From NCBI GenBank assembly GCA_911728435.2, contig OU452203.1, forward strand, positions 12,173,651 to 12,237,650: 64,000 nucleotides of DNA. Reading direction: 5' to 3'. This stretch comes from Apoderus coryli. Its lineage: Eukaryota > Arthropoda > Insecta > Coleoptera > Attelabidae. Shown piece after piece: positions 45,686 through 55,756 of the stretch. A model generated the notes under the pieces. It made no database searches. It was not told the origin of the DNA and was given only the letters and a program-made list of their open reading frames with translations. Position 1 is the stretch's first letter, and every line of letters begins with the position of its first letter. A program made the translations under genes and the position numbers.

Positions 45686-47538
45686 TTAATCAATTTCTGT
45701 TCCACTTGAATCATCACTTTCTTCTTCAAAACTAGGATTTTTAATGAAATATAATACCTCCAAGGGATAACTGTCTAACTTCTTTTCTGGTGTTTTCCTC
45801 AGACTTGTTATAAATGGATCGGAGGATATTAGCAAGTTGTGAAAAACATCTTCCATGTTTTGTTGTCTTGAAAATTTTCTGGAAAATCCTTCTCTATATT
45901 TTTTAATATCCTTATTCCTGGATTCTTGTGCTTCTTCTCCTAGCGCACCAATTGGAAGAATGGCTCTTTTTATTATTATACCACAATGTATTAAAACTTA
46001 TGTAAAGTTGTAGGCATAGGATACCATGGGTACAACTCTACAAATTTCCTAGCTGTTTCATGACAATATTTTTGAAAAATCTCTATTTTAATATCATGTT
46101 CGCAATTTATCGCCAAAAGAATTATCCAGAATATTTTAATTAAATCTTTGTCAATTTTGGCTGATAATTCAAACTCATGAAAGAACTTTCTGGGAGTGTT
46201 GTCATCATTAGTGCTACCATTTTCTTTACATACTGATTTTATTATGCGTTCAATAGTGTGGTCTAACAAATTTTGCAAAGGTATTTCTGCAAAAGATTCT
46301 TGTATTATCAATCCTTTTGGATAGCAATCTTGTTTAGCTTGGGTTACCTTTTCATAATTTGGATATATCTCACATTTATGATGTTTTGCAGTATTTCTAA
46401 TGGTGACATATTGAGCATTGGTAAGTTTGGCTTCGACTACCATAGATAAAGCCTCAAAATGTGTCAGTGGTATGACATCAGTTTTCATGAGAGACGTTTT
46501 ATATTTTGTGGATCTCGTAGGTGTTGAAAAAACAATATCTTTCATAATTTGAGCAGTATCTAGTTTTCCTTCAGATCTAAATTTGCGCTGCATAACTTAG
46601 TTCCTTCGGACTAAAGTGTGTTCTCAAAGATACCGTTTTTTGTGTTTTTGTCCTTTCACTACTGCTTTCAAAAGATATCGGTGGTCTACCTTTGGATGAT
46701 GTTGTTGGAACTGAGCCTGTAGGAAATTGTATTGCTGTTTTTAGCCACTCCGTATTTGATATCAGAAACCCTTTTTTTGATCTGTGAGCATTCTGCATCT
46801 TATTTTGTACGATTTAAAAAAAATGTTTAATGATTCAATTGTTTCTTGAGATAAATTCGTAGCCTGGGTTTTAATTTTAATTTGTTCCAAAATATGATTG
46901 AATTTATCGTTTATGTTGCGAGAATCAGATTTCCACAAAATATCTAGTAACTCATCCTTAGTCAGAGAAACGAATTTCGTCTGAGAAGCTGCAAGAAAAA
47001 TATATTTATATTAGCATAATAATTTCCTCATTGTCGATAATGTTTAACTAATGGATATTTTCAAATGTCTTAATAATATCTGAAAATTTTACGATAAAAA
47101 AGTAGGTACGCCACTGTGTAATATTTTCAACGATTACGAATTCTCGCTTGCTATTAATTAAGAAAAATATCAGAATATTACCAGTTATTTATTTAGAATG
47201 TATTATTATTAAAATTATTGCGGTCATAATAACCAAAATATGACATTTCACACTAGGTACGTACAAGAAAAAAATTTGTTTTTTTCGTATCTGCAAATTT
47301 CTGCAAAATATATAATTTGGATTTAGGAAACATATATTTGAGCTTTCTAAAAATGCTAGTATTATTTTATTCTTTTCTATTCCAGTCAGTATTTGGTAAT
47401 GTCAAAATTATATAATTAGGAAAAAGTGTTCAATTTAACACAATACTGGAAAAGATAACAAAAAATAATAATAAATTGCATTCACATCCTAATCAGCATT
47501 ATTTTTATATTGTACTTACCTCCAGGAATCGGTTCCAT
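45686..47538 (-). pseudogene. Transib-like (RAG1-related) transposase pseudogene with intron
   Basis: Transib transposases are the family from which RAG1 core is thought to derive. Exon 1 (47520-47538) encodes MEPIPG and ends at GGAG|GTAAGT. The 531-bp intron ends TTTCTTGCAG; exon 2 starts at 46988 in matching phase with ASQTKFVSLTKDELLDILWK. Later blocks: NTEWLKTAIQFPTGS, RTKTQKTVSLRTHFSPKELS, YAAQMQRKFRSEGKLDTAQI, HFEALSMVVEAKLTNAQYVT, LQNLLDHTIERII. The C-terminal block is YPWYPMPTTLHKF, LIHCGIIIKRAILPIG, EEAQESRNKDIKKYREGFSR, NMEDVFHNLLISSDPF. EEAQESRNK aligns with the catalytic-Glu region of RAG1 (EGNESGNK). The middle with both catalytic Asp is deleted after LLDHT. Frameshifts lie near 46800, 46600 and 45992, so it is inactive. 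Confidence 0.85.
46989..47519 (-). other. Intron of the Transib-like pseudogene
   Basis: Donor GTAAGT and acceptor TTTCTTGCAG on the minus strand, phase 1. Joining the flanks gives ATG GAA CCG ATT CCT GGA GCT TCT with the downstream frame open, which supports the call. Confidence 0.8.
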
Positions 47539-48040
47539 AATATTTAATTTTAAAAGGATAGTCTTTTTTTTATTAAAAAAGATACAAAACTGAAAGTATT
47601 TTATTTTATCACCGAACGCCTTATATTCCACCACTACAACAGTCAAATAACATCTGAAAATATTTGCGTACCACGCCACTAACATAGCTTATAACGATCA
47701 ATACTGATGCGTGGTTACCTACTTTTGTTATTGAGGGTAGAAATCGAACAAATTATGGATCTTGATTTTTCTATTTATGGCCAGGTTTTCTTAGAATTTC
47801 GCCTGTGTGCGGCGCGGCAACGACAAGTCTCGACGCGTTGTCTATTAAATCTGTGGCGTTGTACTGAATATGGAATTTGCAAGTTTTTATAAGTTACAGT
47901 CGCTGAGCTTCTAAACTATCCAAACCAAATTAATTTTCATGCACCCCCGCTTACGATTGTGGACCCCCATTTTTTGTCACGCCCAACGTAGACCCCCGTC
48001 GCGTCTCTCGTGGACCACTGTGGGAATTACTGCTCTAAAG

Positions 48041-48076
48041 GTACAGTTGCCACATGACCAGTTTTTTTTCTTGAAA
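48041..48076 (-). pseudogene. Mariner transposase, detached piece
   Basis: The minus strand reads KTGHVATVPLE, a conserved block of mori-type mariners that directly precedes the part found at 43219-43553. It borders the hAT target duplication on one side and LINE sequence on the other; the mariner N-terminus is lost. Confidence 0.7.
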
Positions 48077-48910
48077 TCATATATCAAGGGTGATGGATAT
48101 TCATGGCCTTCCCATCTCTCATTCTTTGGGAATAGCAAGGGTATTTGCAGAGAATTATAGTACTTCCATAGAGAAGTGTTTAGAGCATCATTTTGGTGAC
48201 GAGTCGTCCACGGAATGTACAACTTCTGAAAATAATCCGAGGACCATGTTTTTGCACCTGTCAGTGAAAGAGATATAAAATTGCTTATAAACGACCTACC
48301 CAATAAAAAGTCAACAGAGGAAGACCAGGAGCCTCTTTTTATCTTGAGATGCTGCTGAGATGAAATCGTCCACATTTTGAGAGAACTTTTAAATCGATCT
48401 GTTTTAGCCGGTGTCTTCCCGACCGAGCTTAAAAATGCTGTCATTGTCAACGAAAATGTTGAAAATTATAGGCTCATAGCACTGCTAAGTGTAATTTCTA
48501 AAGTGTTCGAGAAAGTAATGTCGAACAGAATTGTTGAGTTCCTGACTGATACTCAAAGTTTGATACACTCTCAGCATGGCTTTCGAAGGGGCTTTTCAAC
48601 TGAAACATGTATCACCGATTTTATTCAGCTTGTTCAGGACCTCAGTGCTAGGGGGAATATGTTGTTGCTCTATTCTTTAACATTTAAGGCATTCGATATT
48701 GTTGATAAAAACTTTGTTTAAACAAAATTATCTCATATTGGACTACGTGGTAATGTTAATTAGTGGATTTTCTCCTGCCTGAGTGATATTTGATTTCGTA
48801 TTAAGATTGACTCCAGTTTATCTAAGTATGAAAGCATTAATGTCGGAAAGCCTCAGGGCAGAGTTTTGGGTCCCCTCTCTTCTTGCTTTTTGTGAACGAC
48901 TTGCCTCTCA
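48077..48910 (+). pseudogene. LINE reverse transcriptase remnant
   Basis: Plus strand: IARVFAENYSTSIEK (about 48130-48180), HLSVKEIKLLINDLPNKKST (about 48258-48315), LLNRSVLAGVFPTELKNAVI, ENYRLIALLSVISKVFEKVM (fingers, 48377-48530), HSQHGFRRGFSTETCITDFI, then LYSLTFKAFDIVDK (palm, SKAFD-like). A degraded GKPQGRVLGP and LFVNDLPL follow at about 48850-48910. YADD is not present; it ends before the thumb. Same family as 57484-58598 (both have GLRGNVNDWIFSYL-type text). Confidence 0.85.
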
Positions 48911-50040
48911 TTTGATTTGATCTAAATATATTGTTTGTAAAAGCTTTTTAATGTTTCTCACTATTTTTTGAAAGCATAACTTATCCTATCCTTGCATTTA
49001 GTAACTATTCATTTGTTAGCAGTGACTTTGGAATTGGTTGGTGCTGAATACCGTTTCTCGTATTTGATTTTCGTATTACACATGAAATGGAAACTGTATC
49101 ATCATAATCTTACATCGAATTGTCTCAACACGTGAAATATCCGCTTTGTTGTTTCACGACAGTGCAAAAATCTCATTCAATGTATTTTTGTTATTTTCCT
49201 TAAGCGTTTCCCAAGTTTTCGTTCACAATTTAGCTACTACTCAGTAGACAAAGCTTGGTGATGCGTCCATGAAACAGTCGCCCGTCTTATAGAAACACCA
49301 TGCCATCCATGATATGAAATTTTTGTTATGTGATGCGGAAAATACGAAATTTCATCTTGTTATAGATACTATGGCTAAAGCTATACTGGTCTACGGCTAT
49401 TTTTATTACTGCAACGTAAAATATCCTACAAAAGAATTGTTGGTAATATTATTTAGTTGTTTCCATTCTTTACTCCGACACAAATATATGAGTCTTGGAA
49501 TTCGAGTAATAGCGAAAGAAATTAGTTCTTTTATAATCAACTATATACAATTACTCTTCTAAACCCTTTAAATAATAGCCAATTGTATTCCTAGGCTTTG
49601 CAGCAAAACTTGGTTTGTTTGAGCCGGAATTTATAATTAAGCTTTTGCATTTACAAACGATGACGGTATTTGATGTAGTTATTTTAAAGTGTAGAAGACG
49701 TGACAAAAATTAATTGAAACACCAACCACTCGTTAGAATGTGTTTATTTTAAAATAATAAGGTCTCCATTTAGATTGTTATCATAACTGTACTTTCTATT
49801 TCAGCCCAAACCATCTCGATTTGGTTTAACGCACACATATATAGGTTCCAATGAGGCTGGTAGACCTGGTCATTTTTCCAGACGCTTGAGAGATAATTTG
49901 AAGAATACAGGGTGATTGTTGGTCCTATCTTCAATTTGTTTTGAAGAAATAATTTATTTTGATTCATGAGTCATGATGAACTGTACGTATGGGGACTACG
50001 AAATTACGAATTAAAAGTGACAATTTCTCTTCCTTATATA
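48911..50040. other. Mostly gene-free stretch
   Basis: No gene is recognised apart from a short transposase scrap at 49770-49900. The open frame at 49314-49562 has no recognisable motif. Confidence 0.45.
49770..49900 (-). pseudogene. Tc1-like transposase C-terminal scrap
   Basis: The minus strand reads VYQPHWNLYMCALNQIEMVW, AEIESTV, resembling the third catalytic block (LNPIEMVWAEIK) of Tc1-like DDE transposases, with the Asp/Glu context changed. A TACAGGGTGATTG terminus lies next to it at about 49906. Only about 40 codons remain, so this is tentative. Confidence 0.45.
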
Positions 50041-50233
50041 CAGGGTGATTTATAGGATTCAACTAAAACTTTTTTAGGTCATAACTTTTTTAATTTTTCT
50101 TCTATGTTTACTATTTTTCGGTGAGATATTCTACTGGTATGGCTTAATGAACAGTAGTATTGAAAGTTACAACAAATCCAGGGCTGGACTTAAAAATTTA
50201 GTTGATTGCCTTTGTATCGAAAAACTCACCCTG
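50041..50233. mobile_element. Small MITE with CAGGGTGA termini
   Basis: CAGGGTGATTT after TATA on the left, AAACTCACCCTG before TGTATA on the right; 193 bp, no coding capacity. The inverted ends beyond about 12 bp are weak. Confidence 0.5.
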
Positions 50234-50559
50234 TGTATAATTTCTGAAAAACCTGATATGGTGGTACGAAAGTACACAAACGATGAGCAATGAAATGATG
50301 TACAGAGCATTTTCCTCACACAAAGATTTTTCTTAAAAACAGTAGTATCTATATATATATGAGGCGTCCGGTTTCAAAGGTCTCTAAATCCTAAATATTT
50401 TTAGGTATAGATAAATAAACAGTTTGATAAAAAAAAGTTTGGATGTAAAAAGTTTTGTTACCGAACAGTGGAATGAAACAGTTATGAAAACTTCAGTGTT
50501 GAAGCAATGGGCATGTTTTTAACTAATACGAAATATTTACTTAGTACTGTGTTTGTATT

Positions 50560-50830
50560 TCACTGATATACAAAAGAGATCTTCACCATTCGAATTGTCG
50601 TCTTATTCCAGAGTCAATAATATTCTTGTACAAATTTAACTCTTCGTTGGGTATGTTTCTCCAATCCAATCAAAAGTGTTTTTTCAAGAGAGCATCAACA
50701 TCTTTTATTTTAGCTGCCATAACGTAGTGAACCTTTGGAAATGGTTCAGGTTTGATTCAAGCGAGGCTAAAGTAATCATATTTTACTTCCAGGTCTTTAT
50801 TCTCGCTACAGTACATCTTCCATAGTTTTG
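50560..50830 (-). pseudogene. Possible DUF7869-like ORF C-terminal fragment
   Basis: Minus strand: IKPEPFPKVHYVMAAKIKDV, DALLKKHF...LDWRNIPNEE, LNLYKNIID. The order (proline-rich lead, KI.D...LLK, P...FYKN-like end) recalls the C-terminal tail of the same family as 6423-7006. The resemblance is weak. Confidence 0.35.
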
Positions 50831-52354
50831 TCATACTCAAGTCACTTGCCATATATTGACGTTCGGACTTGGTTCTTGTGAGAGAGGTTCATTTTGAATT
50901 GTCTCTATCCGTTGACAGGGATCCGCATAAAATACGTGTCAATATGCACCTTTTTAACAAACCCCTGTAATTTCCTTAATAAGTGTGTTTTGATAGTAAA
51001 TAAAAAACCAAGTTGCTCAGAAAAGATCGGTCTTTAAATTGACACCATCGAATAATATCTACTTTCACTAGTTCACTCCACAGATTGGCCCAAAAATTAA
51101 CAAAAAAAAACATTTCATTACATGACAATAATTGCTTAAAATCAACTATAGGTCAAACCTGTTCCCCAAGAGTCAGGCTTCATTTCTAAAAAAACATCTC
51201 AATATGTTACATTGTTCAAGAGAAATATTAAAGAGTAAATTTTGACCGGTGTGTGCATATACGTGTAAGTAAAATGACAATAAAGTTTATTCATTATTTG
51301 AGTAATATTGACACAAACTACGTACTAAATATTCCGGTGTATTCTCTAAAAATCAGAACCTTGATAAGCCTTAACTGATCTCAATATCACCTCGTTGGCA
51401 ATATAGTCTAAATCGACTTAGGTGTCCTGTAGTAAACCGCACTGCTAGTCGTGATTCGTCCTGTATATGCGATTTATAATAATTTTTTGTCGAAAGATTA
51501 TATTCTTTCATGTGTAGTTAATAGGTCTCCAAGGTAAACTAGACAATCATCTGCTGTATAATTTATGATATGTGTAATAACGCTTGAGTGAGTAACACTG
51601 TTAATATGAAATATATAATATGCTCTTTTAACAACAAAATGACACTAATTGATTGATTTAAACATAGAGCAGGAAATAAACATCTCTGCACAAGGTGGTC
51701 AGTTGTTCAAATTTGAGAAAAATTCTCGGAACATTATCACTTTGCCATTATACTGCTTTCTTGCTAAGTTAGTTATGCTAATTGAGGAGACTTAGGTCTT
51801 AACTTCGCCATTTGTAACATAATAGTTTACTATAAACTGAATTATTAATAGCAAGTTTATTATCGGGTGTCCAGCGACCTTGGATAAATTCTTATGTACG
51901 CCATCCAAAGATAAGATTATACCTTCGAAATTGTGAATATGAATGTTACTACTAATTTTTGATATAAAAAATACTGTCTTGCGGTTTGTTCCGTAACTGA
52001 AGAGGCTAATCGAATTCGAAACAGGAGAATTGATACCTTCTCATGCAGAAAATGCAAAAGTTAAGGTGTTATTAACATTTACCATTTACTGGATATTACT
52101 AGTTGGATGTGAAAACGTATTTCATCTTTTTTTTCCTTATATTTTAATAGTTTTTGGTATGAACGTATTATATTCAATTATTAGGGTTTTGGGATTGTGT
52201 AGGTATATATTTTGTACCTGTATTATGCAATGTAACTCTGTATCTATTTTTTTTTTTGCAAGGTGTGTTTTGATATTCAACATCCTCGTAATGTTGGTAT
52301 TTAAAGCGAAGTCGTTAGTTAGTTGATTATATGCCTAATTGTTGTATTCGGGTA
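50831..52354. other. Gene-free stretch
   Basis: No gene is recognised. The frame at 52030-52326 is an AT-driven hydrophobic translation without known motif. A degraded CTGAAGA...GAAAC pair lies at about 51997-52023 but has no stem between the boxes. Confidence 0.5.
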
Positions 52355-52475
52355 ATCCAGGAGATCTTCAGCATTCGGCGATAGCATAACCACAGTTCAA
52401 ATGCCTCAAGCTTATTTGTCGTTGAAGCCATCAAGGTCCATGCTTCACTGCCATAAATTACAATGTTTACCAAAG
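52355..52475 (-). pseudogene. Endonuclease-RT LINE fragment
   Basis: The minus strand reads NIVIYGSEAWTLMASTTNKL, EAFELWLCYRRMLKISWI. This is the conserved C-terminal block (YG.E.WTL......LEAFE.W.YRR.LKISW) of the LINE type also found at 40290-40985, and covers the piece deleted from that copy. About 40 codons survive. Confidence 0.8.
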
Positions 52476-52949
52476 TATTTCCTCATAAAAAGTAAATTAA
52501 AATTTAAAGCAAAACAATAATAATTAGTCTTATAAGAAACAAAACTCGGGAACCAAAACGGCTAATTTTTGACCAGGGGTCTCTATGCAAAAGGTGTTCA
52601 CCACAATGTCGCCCATAACCTCCTTAAGTTTCTCACAATCTTTTTGGAACACCATGTATACTGTAGCTTCTACGCAATATTAAATACAAATATTTGTTGA
52701 AATAATTACACAATAGCTTTAAACATCAAGGCAGTTTCATCTACGTATGTACTTAACTACATATATTACAATAAAATATTGCCTTTAGGACATTTCCAGA
52801 AACAAAAAGAAAATATTGTGTTAATCTTGGCGTCACTGAGTGCGTATATGTGAAAATTCCGCCGCATTCTTAAAGAGCAGGTGCTTATGGACTAGATCCA
52901 TTACTACAGTAGCGTAGAGCTTTAAGAGAAACAAGTATTAGAAATAAAT

Positions 52950-53130
52950 TTTAATCAGAAATAAAACACGTCTACTCCACATAAAATTTTATATAAATGT
53001 TCAACTTAGAACATAGCACAAATTGACAATTAGCCAGACATGTTGCGGAATATCAATATTCTATCATCAGTGGCTTTAAAAATAATCTTTCAAAGTAATA
53101 GTGAATTCAAACATGTATTACACCTTGTGA
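52950..53130 (-). mobile_element. Hammerhead-bearing repeat, outer left arm
   Basis: Inverse copy of about 54480-54610. Shared words on the minus strand are ATTATTTTTAAAGCCACTGA, ATATTGATATTCC and GGCTAATTGTCAATT, then GTGGAGTAGACGTG and TTTTATTTC as at 55185-55205. The Tc1/mariner element 53339-54392 lies between the two arms. Confidence 0.75.
53037..53070 (-). ncRNA. Hammerhead-like motif with mutated GAAA box
   Basis: CTGATGA, T, AGAATA-TTGA-TATTCC, then GCAACATGTC. The A13 position is C and the first stem II pair is lost, so it is probably inactive. It pairs with the copy at 54532-54564 as an inverted repeat. Confidence 0.7.
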
Positions 53131-53338
53131 ATTCTAATCAAACAACGTAATACGTTTCTTATATCATGACGATTTAAGAATTTTGCAGAATATACAGTGG
53201 GACTCCTCAAATCAACATATATAGTATGTCGTTTGACAACTTGTTATTTACATACTGAAACAACACATACTCGTATTATGTAGATTCAAGCAGCCCCACT
53301 TTTTATTCTCCAAAATTCTTAATTCGTCATGATACAAC

Positions 53339-54392
53339 GGGTGGGCAAATTTGAGGTTAGGAAATAAATCGGCTAAAAACACACTTTTTTTAGTAGAAAT
53401 ATGGGAATTAATAATGGAATATGATGTCGGGCAAATGTCCACCTCTAGCACGTCGGCAGACGTCCGCTCTTTCCACAAAATTTTGCAACAAAGATTCGCT
53501 TATCTCGGCAATGCAGCGCCGAATTTCATATTTCAGAGAGTCAGTTGTGGTGGTGTGGTCACGTAAATCTGGTCGCTCAAATGGCACCAGAGAAAATAAC
53601 CCAGTGGCGTTAAATCACAAGAACGAGGCGGCCAATTGACATCGCGAAATCGAGAAATTACGCGACCGGGAAATTTCTCATGCAATAACTGAATTGTTTG
53701 GCCGGCTGTATGGCTTGTGACGCCGTCTTGCTGAAACCACCGGTCACTGATGTCAACATTAGCCAACTGTGGCCACAAAAAATCGGTTATCATGGTTTGG
53801 TAGCGCAGAGAATTCGCAGTGACGGCGTTGTTTTCGTTTAGGTTTTCAGACAGCCAATTCACAAACGTTCAACGCGAATAATGGTATATTAATGGCCGGC
53901 TTCAATTCCTCAACAAGTTGAACTTTATAAGCGTGAAGATGAACATCTTTACGCAAAATGTTGCTCAAAGTGCCTCTGGTGACGCCCAATTGTTGTGAAC
54001 GTCGACGAGTTGATAGTCCGGGATCATTTTCAACACTTTTTTGCGCAGCGACTATGTTTGCATCACAATAGCCACTACCAGCGTATTGTTTTGGTGTATT
54101 GTCAGCAACAGTACCGTGACCCTCAAATTTAGCGATTAAATTACGCACACCGGTTTAAGAAAGAGCCTGATTACGAGGAAAAGCTGCTCGAATTTTACGA
54201 AGTGACACAGTAAAATTTTAACCATTTTGATAGTAAATATTGACAATTAACATTCTTCGTTCAAGAGTGTAGCGTTCCATGGTTCAAATTTCCCAACTTT
54301 TTACTAAAAAAATGTCAAAGGATGACAGCTCAATTCTTTACATTTCATCATTTGAGAGCCAATTTACTTCCTAACCTCAAATTTGCCCACCC
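53339..54392. mobile_element. Tc1/mariner-superfamily element lodged between hammerhead arms
   Basis: The terminal inverted repeats are GGGTGGGCAAATTTGAGGTT, AGGAAATAAAT (53339-53370) and the inverse at 54359-54392, with one or two mismatches in about 33 bp. About 1.05 kb, carrying a decayed transposase on the minus strand. The target duplication is not clear. Confidence 0.8.
53408..54280 (-). pseudogene. Transposase of the 53339-54392 element
   Basis: The start is ATG at 54278-54280 (MERYTLERRMLIVNIYYQNG, then a stop, then NFTVSLRKIRAAFPRNQALS and a second stop). The frame TGVRNLIAKFEGHGTVADNT...LGVTRGTLSNILRKDVHLHA, YKVQLVEELKP gives the two helix-turn-helix units. A central deletion removes the first catalytic Asp. 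RWFQQDGVTSHTAGQTIQLL and RDVNWPPRSCDLTPLGYFLW hold the second and third Asp, 36 residues apart. The C-terminus YEIRRCIAEISESLLQNFVE, CRRARGGHLPDIIFH ends at 53408-53410 after another frameshift. Inactive. Confidence 0.85.
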
Positions 54393-54531
54393 TTTAGAAG
54401 AAACGTTTCAGGTTCTTTGATAAACTGTCTGTTTAGAATTTAGTTTAGTAGTTTATATAGTTTTAACTTTCAATTATTTAAACTTGAAGGTTTGAATTTA
54501 CTATTAGTTTGAAAAATTATTTTTAAATCCA

Positions 54532-54564
54532 CTGATTATGGAATATTGATATTCCGAAACATAT
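54532..54564 (+). ncRNA. Hammerhead-like motif (CTGATTA variant)
   Basis: CTGATTA (one change in CTGATGA), T, a perfect 6-bp stem GGAATA-TTGA-TATTCC, then GAAACATATG. Both G8 and the GTC triplet are changed, so activity is doubtful. Confidence 0.7.
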
Positions 54565-54680
54565 GGCTAATTGTCAATTATGTTCTAAGTTCGAACATGT
54601 ATATACAATTGTAGGAAATAAAATTGCGTCTACTCCACAAAATATCATTTATACATGTTCAAATCTGAACAACACTGTCA

Positions 54681-54713
54681 GACATGTTTCGACATCAGAC
54701 ATCTCATCATCAG
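54681..54713 (-). ncRNA. Minimal hammerhead motif, conserved boxes intact
   Basis: CTGATGA, T, GAGAT...ATGTC (one mismatch of five pairs), GAAAC, ATGTC. All conserved boxes are intact. Its inverted partner at 55101-55132 has the compensated stem GAGAT/ATCTC. Confidence 0.75.
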
Positions 54714-55100
54714 TGACAATAACGTACAAAAGTCCTCATAGGAAGGTTGAACTAGATTTAAACATCTACATATCAATCTTGTGAAAAAATTTTTGAAGTA
54801 AAAATTACATAAAAATGAAGCTAATTATTAAACATCACAATGTGAGTTGCATTAGAGCAAACCCGTTTCTTTTTTTAAAATAATTTCCACGTTTTTGGAT
54901 AATTACTTACATACCAATTTTATACTTTCTTCAAATTTAAATCATAATATGATATATAAAAAGAAAAGTTACCGTTTTGCTCCAATGCAACTCATATTGT
55001 GATGTTTAATAATTAGGTTGATTTTTATGTAATTTTTACTTCAAGATTGATATGTAAATGTTTAAATCTAGTTTAACCTTCCTTTTGTACGTTATTGTCA

Positions 55101-55132
55101 TTGATGATGAGATAATTGATCTCGAAACATGT
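55101..55132 (+). ncRNA. Minimal hammerhead motif (C3 changed to T)
   Basis: TTGATGA (C3 to T), T, a perfect 5-bp stem GAGAT-AATTG-ATCTC, GAAAC, ATGTC. The element end GTGGAGTAGACGCAG follows at about 55180, then ATTTACTCC...ATGGATTATT. Confidence 0.72.
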
Positions 55133-55210
55133 CTGACAGTGTTGTTCAGATTTGAACATGTATAAATGATATTTTGTGGAGTAGACGCAGTTTTATTTCC
55201 CACAATAAAT

Positions 55211-55756
55211 AGTATTTACTCCTCTCTGAGATGGATTATTACAACAGATATAATATAAAACATTTTTTGAAGCAAATGTGTTTGATTTTTGGATATGGCA
55301 GGAACTGTTCATATCTAAATCTTCAATCACTTTACGAGTTCATTATAGTTTATAAGTTATCCTGTTCACGTTGCCGAATGTTTTCGTTTGTTCCTAAACG
55401 AAAATTGAATTTACGCCTTTGCAAAAAACGCCTCTGATTGAAGATACTTAACTCACATACGAGGAAAAGTAGCCATTGGCTACCAGAACGCTTATAGTAT
55501 TATGGTAAAGCATATCGTTACTACCTAAAGTAACCGTTAATAAATAATATTTCACAGTAAATCTTTGTATAGTGTCTTTTTCATCTGTTTTCTTTAGAGA
55601 ATAAGCAAGCATATGTAAGATTTAGCCTTAGGATAGTAAGTTGGGTTCGCATCTGTCTGCAAATAGCTATTGATTTTTTCAATTAATTTAATGGTCTAAG
55701 AACTGAATATATAGGGAGGTGACACAGTGCAGTCAAAACTATATAATTTACTAGTT
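55211..55756. other. Gene-free stretch
   Basis: The first about 30 bases are the conserved terminal block of the hammerhead element; no gene is recognised after that. Confidence 0.45.

Larger units (their letters stand above)
43562..48032. mobile_element. hAT element inserted in a mariner, with nested elements
   Basis: The ends are CAGAGCTTCTCAAAC (left) and, inverted, CAGTAATTCCCACAG (right), both of hAT type (CAGNGNTTCNCA). They are flanked by TTCTAAAG (43554-43561) and CTCTAAAG (48033-48040), an 8-bp target duplication with one difference. Mariner coding sequence runs up to the duplication on both sides, which independently supports the boundaries. Inside, from left: a Myb/SANT-like fragment, a palindrome, a MITE, the hAT transposase C-terminus (minus) and a Transib pseudogene (minus). 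The N-terminal and central hAT transposase is not seen. Confidence 0.75.
54613..55210. mobile_element. Inverted-repeat unit with a hammerhead motif in each arm
   Basis: The left arm (about 54613-54870) is the inverse of the right arm (about 54975-55205). Words shared include GCGTCTACTCCACAAAATAT, TTCAAATCTGAACAACACTG, GTACGTTATTGTCA-type text and CATCACAATGTGAGTTGCAT. About 100 bp separate them. It is joined directly to the motif at 54532, so four hammerhead motifs alternate in orientation between 53037 and 55132. No RT. Confidence 0.8.

Noticed and set aside
47977..48450. 157-codon minus-strand open frame
   Set aside because: It lies opposite LINE fingers text and overlaps the mariner piece in another frame; its own translation has no motif, so it is a shadow frame.
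51997..52023. CTGAAGAGG...GAAACAGG resembling another hammerhead motif
   Set aside because: The two boxes are present but the bases between them do not form stem II and the stem III pair is absent.
52030..52326. 98-codon hydrophobic frame that could look like a membrane protein
   Set aside because: The hydrophobicity comes from T-rich codons; no start context, motif or neighbouring exon supports it.
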